Source: an uncultured Chloroflexota bacterium
GTDB lineage: Bacteria > Chloroflexota > Anaerolineae > Aggregatilineales > Phototrophicaceae
Direction of reading: 5' to 3'
Assembly: GCA_937870805.1 (NCBI GenBank)
Contig: CALMZT010000244.1
Location: 1-5,923 of the forward strand
DNA: 5,923 nt
Made by a program: the position numbers and the translations under genes. Every line of letters starts with the position of its first letter. The stretch's first letter is position 1. The notes under the pieces are model-generated. The model did no database searches and was not told where the DNA came from. It worked only from the letters and a program-made list of their open reading frames with translations. Below are positions 4,388-5,923 of the stretch, one piece after another.

Positions 4388-4531
4388 GGCTTTTTTTCGG
4401 CTATCCCTGCTGCGCAATTCCCATATCGTCACACGCCGCGCACGTTGTTGTTCTAATGTGTAACTATTGGCTCCGCAGCGACGGTAGGGGCACAACACGT
4501 AAGCGAAGCGGCTGTGCCTTCCCAATCCCCC

Positions 4532-5275
4532 TCAATCACGACGCGCGACGAAAACCATCGGGTAGCTGGTGCTGACCAGTGGACCTTTATGCCAGTCTCC
4601 GTAAACATGCTCAACAGTAAACCCGGAGTCCGTCAGGCTCTTGGTGAGTTCTGCAAGGCTGCGAAAACGCAACTCGCTCTTGACGACCACGACCTCACCA
4701 GTCGCGAGAAAGACGTTATGCCCCTCGAAACGAACTCGACTATCACCCACACTCACGACTTCTACCCAACTCTCCATTAAGCCGTTCGGTGAATCGAACT
4801 TTCCATAACTGTCCGCACGGTTCCATCGCTCCCAGCCTCGATCTTCCGGGTTGCGACTCTCGAACGCCAGATAACCGCCAGGGCGCAGGGCAGCGTGAAT
4901 AGCCGCAAGCGTATTCAGCCAATCAGCGTCGTCCAGAAACACCTGCGCCACGTTGCCTGTCATCACCAGTAGGTCGGCTTCCCGTGTACCTGAGGCACTT
5001 GCATCGCCTTCGACCCACTGAACGCGCTCAGCACCGGGCTGCCTGCGTGCGAACGCCAGCATTGCTGGAGAAGGGTCAACGCCGATGACTTGGCGATCAG
5101 CCGTTGCCAGTTCGCGCGTCAGTAAACCCGTTCCGCAGCCCAGATCAACAATGCGCTGAGCATTGAGTTCTGCCGCTAAACTTACGTAGAAATCAGTGTC
5201 AGCCCCACGCGGATTCTCAATGTCGTACAACTCCACCAGACGCGGATTGACGTAATGTTCATCAAGTTTTACCAT
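4532..5275 (-). CDS. Class I SAM-dependent methyltransferase
   Basis: A 247-residue soluble protein with a Rossmann-like methyltransferase core. Motif I is clear at residues 42-50 (IVDLGCGTG), the glycine-rich SAM loop. The acidic residue that binds the ribose is D67 (VIGVDPSPAMLAFAR), GDAS follows at 90-93, and motif IV lies near 101-110 (DLLVMTGNVAQ). The strand LRPGGYLAFESRNP fits the post-motif region of the Methyltransf_11/25 families. The C-terminal 100 residues (WVEVVSVGDSRVRFEGHNVF and later) form an inserted beta-rich section plus a last strand (YPMVFVARR) that probably shapes the substrate pocket. The substrate cannot be told. The N-terminus YVNPRLVELYDIENP resembles small-molecule methyltransferases with a lid segment. 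The ATG at 5275 follows AGGAG at a spacing of 6. The gene stands alone on its strand. Confidence 0.9.
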   Translation of the reverse strand: MVKLDEHYVNPRLVELYDIENPRGADTDFYVSLAAELNAQRIVDLGCGTGLLTRELATADRQVIGVDPSPAMLAFARRQPGAERVQWVEGDASASGTREADLLVMTGNVAQVFLDDADWLNTLAAIHAALRPGGYLAFESRNPEDRGWERWNRADSYGKFDSPNGLMESWVEVVSVGDSRVRFEGHNVFLATGEVVVVKSELRFRSLAELTKSLTDSGFTVEHVYGDWHKGPLVSTSYPMVFVARRD

Positions 5276-5307
5276 AGCGACTCCTCTCTATTTCCGGTTG
5301 CCATTCG

Positions 5308-5340
5308 TAGGGGATTATCATCCCTATGCGAGAGGATAGG
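5308..5340. promoter_or_regulatory. Overlapping inverted repeats in the methyltransferase leader
   Basis: TAGGGGAT and ATCCCTA form an imperfect hairpin (5308-5326, one bulged G). CCTAT and ATAGG (5323-5340) form an alternative short hairpin that shares the bases CCTA. Both lie between the candidate promoter and the methyltransferase start. They could be an operator or alternative leader structures; the support is modest. Confidence 0.25.
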
Positions 5341-5343
5341 CGT

Positions 5344-5371
5344 TTTATAGTTGCCTCAACAACCCGTCCAA
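5344..5371 (-). promoter_or_regulatory. Candidate promoter of the methyltransferase gene
   Basis: On the minus strand TTGGAC (5371-5366) and TATAAA (5349-5344) are separated by 16 bases and would give a leader of about 60 nt. The -35 is a poor match. The -35 hexamer lies inside the left end of repeat copy A, so the repeat may supply part of this promoter. Confidence 0.35.
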
Positions 5372-5494
5372 AACACACCACATTTAAGCCTATTTTTACG
5401 CTCAAACGCTTAGCGACACGAGTCTTGAAGTCCCTCTCCCGCCGCGCAAGGTCAACTACCATGACGTTTCCGCATGGGAGAGGGATCTAGGGTT
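5355..5494. repeat. Interspersed repeat, copy A (CCCTCTCCC hairpin type)
   Basis: First copy of a repeat whose partner starts at 5521. Shared landmarks in order are CTCAACAACC, AAAACACACC, TTTAAGCCTA, CAAACGCT, GTCTTGAAG, then CCCTCTCCC (5432-5440) and its reverse complement GGGAGAGGG (5476-5484), then an AGGGTTTACAAGG tail. The two arms are extended to 10 bp by flanking T and A. The central loop differs from copy B. It appears non-coding. Confidence 0.7.
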
Positions 5495-5724
5495 TACAAG
5501 GGTAGGTTTTTAATTCTAAGCTCAACAACCTCTCAAAAACACACCGACTTTAAGCCTAATTTTATGCGCAAACGCTCCACAACGCGCGTCTTGAAGCCCC
5601 TCTCCCGCGCCACACACGTTCACTCTCACTCAACTTTTGCGCGGTGGGAGAGGGGTTTGGGGTGAGGTCAAGGCGAACGCTCGATAGCTTTTGTTTCACT
5701 CCACAAAATACCTACCCTTGTAAA
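5493..5724. repeat. Exact 14-bp inverted repeat flanking repeat copy B
   Basis: TTTACAAGGGTAGG at 5493-5506 recurs as its exact reverse complement CCTACCCTTGTAAA at 5711-5724, with a T/A-rich continuation on both inner sides. The 232-base segment they bound contains the whole of repeat copy B. The geometry resembles a small non-autonomous element with terminal inverted repeats, but no flanking target-site duplication is evident. Confidence 0.5.
5521..5672. repeat. Interspersed repeat, copy B
   Basis: Second copy, starting 166 bases after copy A. The 5' 80 bases match copy A closely through GTCTTGAAG. The arms are CCCCTCTCCC (5597-5606) and GGGAGAGGGG (5646-5655), a perfect 10-bp pair. Extra GCGC / GCGC bases can lengthen the stem. 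The tail is TTTGGGGTGAGG. Confidence 0.7.
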
Positions 5725-5761
5725 GGGGTTTAGGGTGAGGTCATGACGGACACTCCATTGC
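5725..5761. repeat. Partial third copy of the repeat tail
   Basis: GGGGTTTAGGGTGAGGTCA begins a 37-base segment that matches 5652-5688 (the tail of copy B and the bases after it) at 30 of 37 positions. It lacks the left arm, so it is a truncated copy. Confidence 0.55.
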
Positions 5762-5869
5762 CTTCCACACCCCTCAATCTTACATTACACTTCGCATTAA
5801 AGTGTCAAAAGGAACTCAAATGCGCCACCTTTTGTGCTATCGTGAAAAGAACACATCATCGGAGGTAGC
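5762..5869. other. Gene-less tail between the repeats and the window end
   Basis: No coding region was recognised. ACACTT (5787-5792) and AAGTGT (5800-5805) form a small inverted repeat. On the minus strand an exact TTGACA (5808-5803) is followed 18 bases later by TGTAAG, a promoter-like pair that would transcribe the repeat block leftwards. On the plus strand a good GGAGG ribosome binding site (5861-5865) precedes the ATG at 5870. Confidence 0.35.
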
Positions 5870-5914
5870 ATGATTTCTCATCACTCATCACTCATTACTC
5901 ATCACTGCCTTTAA
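5870..5914 (+). CDS. Fourteen-codon ORF made of a heptamer repeat behind a strong RBS
   Basis: GGAGG lies 4 bases before an ATG that opens MISHHSSLITHHCL and then TAA. Almost all codons after the second come from the CTCATCA tandem repeat. A genuine gene start may have been overwritten by the repeat, or the peptide may be meaningless. I consider it a remnant, not a functional gene. Confidence 0.2.
   Translation: MISHHSSLITHHCL
5877..5904. repeat. Heptanucleotide tandem repeat, four CTCATCA units
   Basis: Units CTCATCA, CTCATCA, CTCATTA and CTCATCA follow one another without gaps, and the next two bases begin a fifth. Tracts of this type (TGATGAG on the other strand) are found between genes in several bacterial groups. 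Confidence 0.75.
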
Positions 5915-5923
5915 CTGACTCTG

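Larger units (their letters stand above)
4226..4531. other. Intergenic region between CsbD copy B and the methyltransferase
   Basis: About 306 bases without a convincing gene. It must contain the promoter of CsbD copy B, but no clear -35/-10 pair is visible on that strand. On the plus strand there is a perfect TATAAT (4327-4332) and a short ORF with a ribosome binding site, listed separately. Near 4487-4518 a degenerate GTAGGGGCACA / TGTGCC inverted repeat looks like a decayed GTAGGGG-type palindrome just beyond the methyltransferase stop. Confidence 0.5.

Noticed and set aside
4384..4575. Plus-strand open frame of 63 codons
   Set aside because: It enters the methyltransferase gene on the opposite strand, has a composition unlike a folded protein and lacks a good ribosome binding site of its own.
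5262..5462. Minus-strand open frame of 66 codons upstream of the methyltransferase
   Set aside because: It overlaps the methyltransferase start and runs through repeat copy A, including the CCCTCTCCC arm. The residues look like translated repeat and there is no convincing ribosome binding site.
5474..5665. Plus-strand open frame of 63 codons in the repeat block
   Set aside because: It lies wholly within repeat copies A and B and reads as basic low-complexity sequence.
5355..5761. CRISPR array in the 3' repeat block
   Set aside because: The repeats are only two full copies plus a fragment, are diverged, and have no regular short repeat-spacer pattern.

Overview
The window reads like intergenic-rich bacterial accessory DNA, most plausibly from a Chloroflexota (Anaerolineae-type) genome. 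That assignment is tentative. It rests on a VapB-like antitoxin of a style I associate with that phylum, on GTAGGGG-type palindromic repeats, on CCCCTCTCCC / GGGAGAGGGG repeats followed by TTTGGGGTGAGG, and on heptanucleotide tandem repeats, which also occur in cyanobacteria. No rRNA, tRNA, CRISPR array or transposase gene was seen.

Layout. Bases 1-518 (+) hold the 3' end of an MFS-type membrane transporter. It ends tail-to-tail, overlapping by 17 bp, with a minus-strand toxin-antitoxin operon (502-1407). That operon has a VapB-like antitoxin first and a VapC/PIN ribonuclease second. The PIN gene carries a one-base frameshift in a T run right after its DTN motif, so the active-site N-terminus (read from 914) is out of frame with the remaining 110 residues. 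Between 1414 and 1660 lie a promoter for that operon, a GC-rich hairpin, and three consecutive inverted repeats ahead of a plus-strand gene pair. The pair is a small ribbon-helix-helix (RHH) protein with a TTG start (1661-1879) and a 118-residue protein whose last 45 residues are about three-quarters Asp/Glu (1885-2241).

Bases 2405-4214 form a stress/signalling block. A minus-strand unit encodes a CsbD-like protein (2880-3101) and then a small exported protein (2498-2821), ending in a strong intrinsic terminator at 2405-2429. A stand-alone response-regulator receiver domain (3357-3734, +) is divergent from the first CsbD gene. A second CsbD paralogue (3993-4214, -) lies on its far side. The two CsbD copies share about 66% of residues, the same TTG start and an identical 16-base ribosome-binding/start segment, so they look like a duplication around the regulator.

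Bases 4532-5275 (-) encode a class I SAM-dependent methyltransferase. The last 650 bases have no convincing gene. They contain two diverged copies of a roughly 130-150 bp repeat built around CCCTCTCCC / GGGAGAGGG arms, a third partial copy, an exact 14-bp inverted repeat around the second copy, and a 7-bp tandem repeat placed directly behind a good ribosome binding site and ATG.

Functionally, I infer two small self-regulated modules (the frameshifted TA operon and the RHH/acidic pair), a CsbD/receiver stress-type island, and a separate methyltransferase, set among interspersed repeats. The best candidates for something undescribed are the RHH/acidic-protein pair with its three-palindrome leader and the CsbD-receiver-CsbD arrangement.
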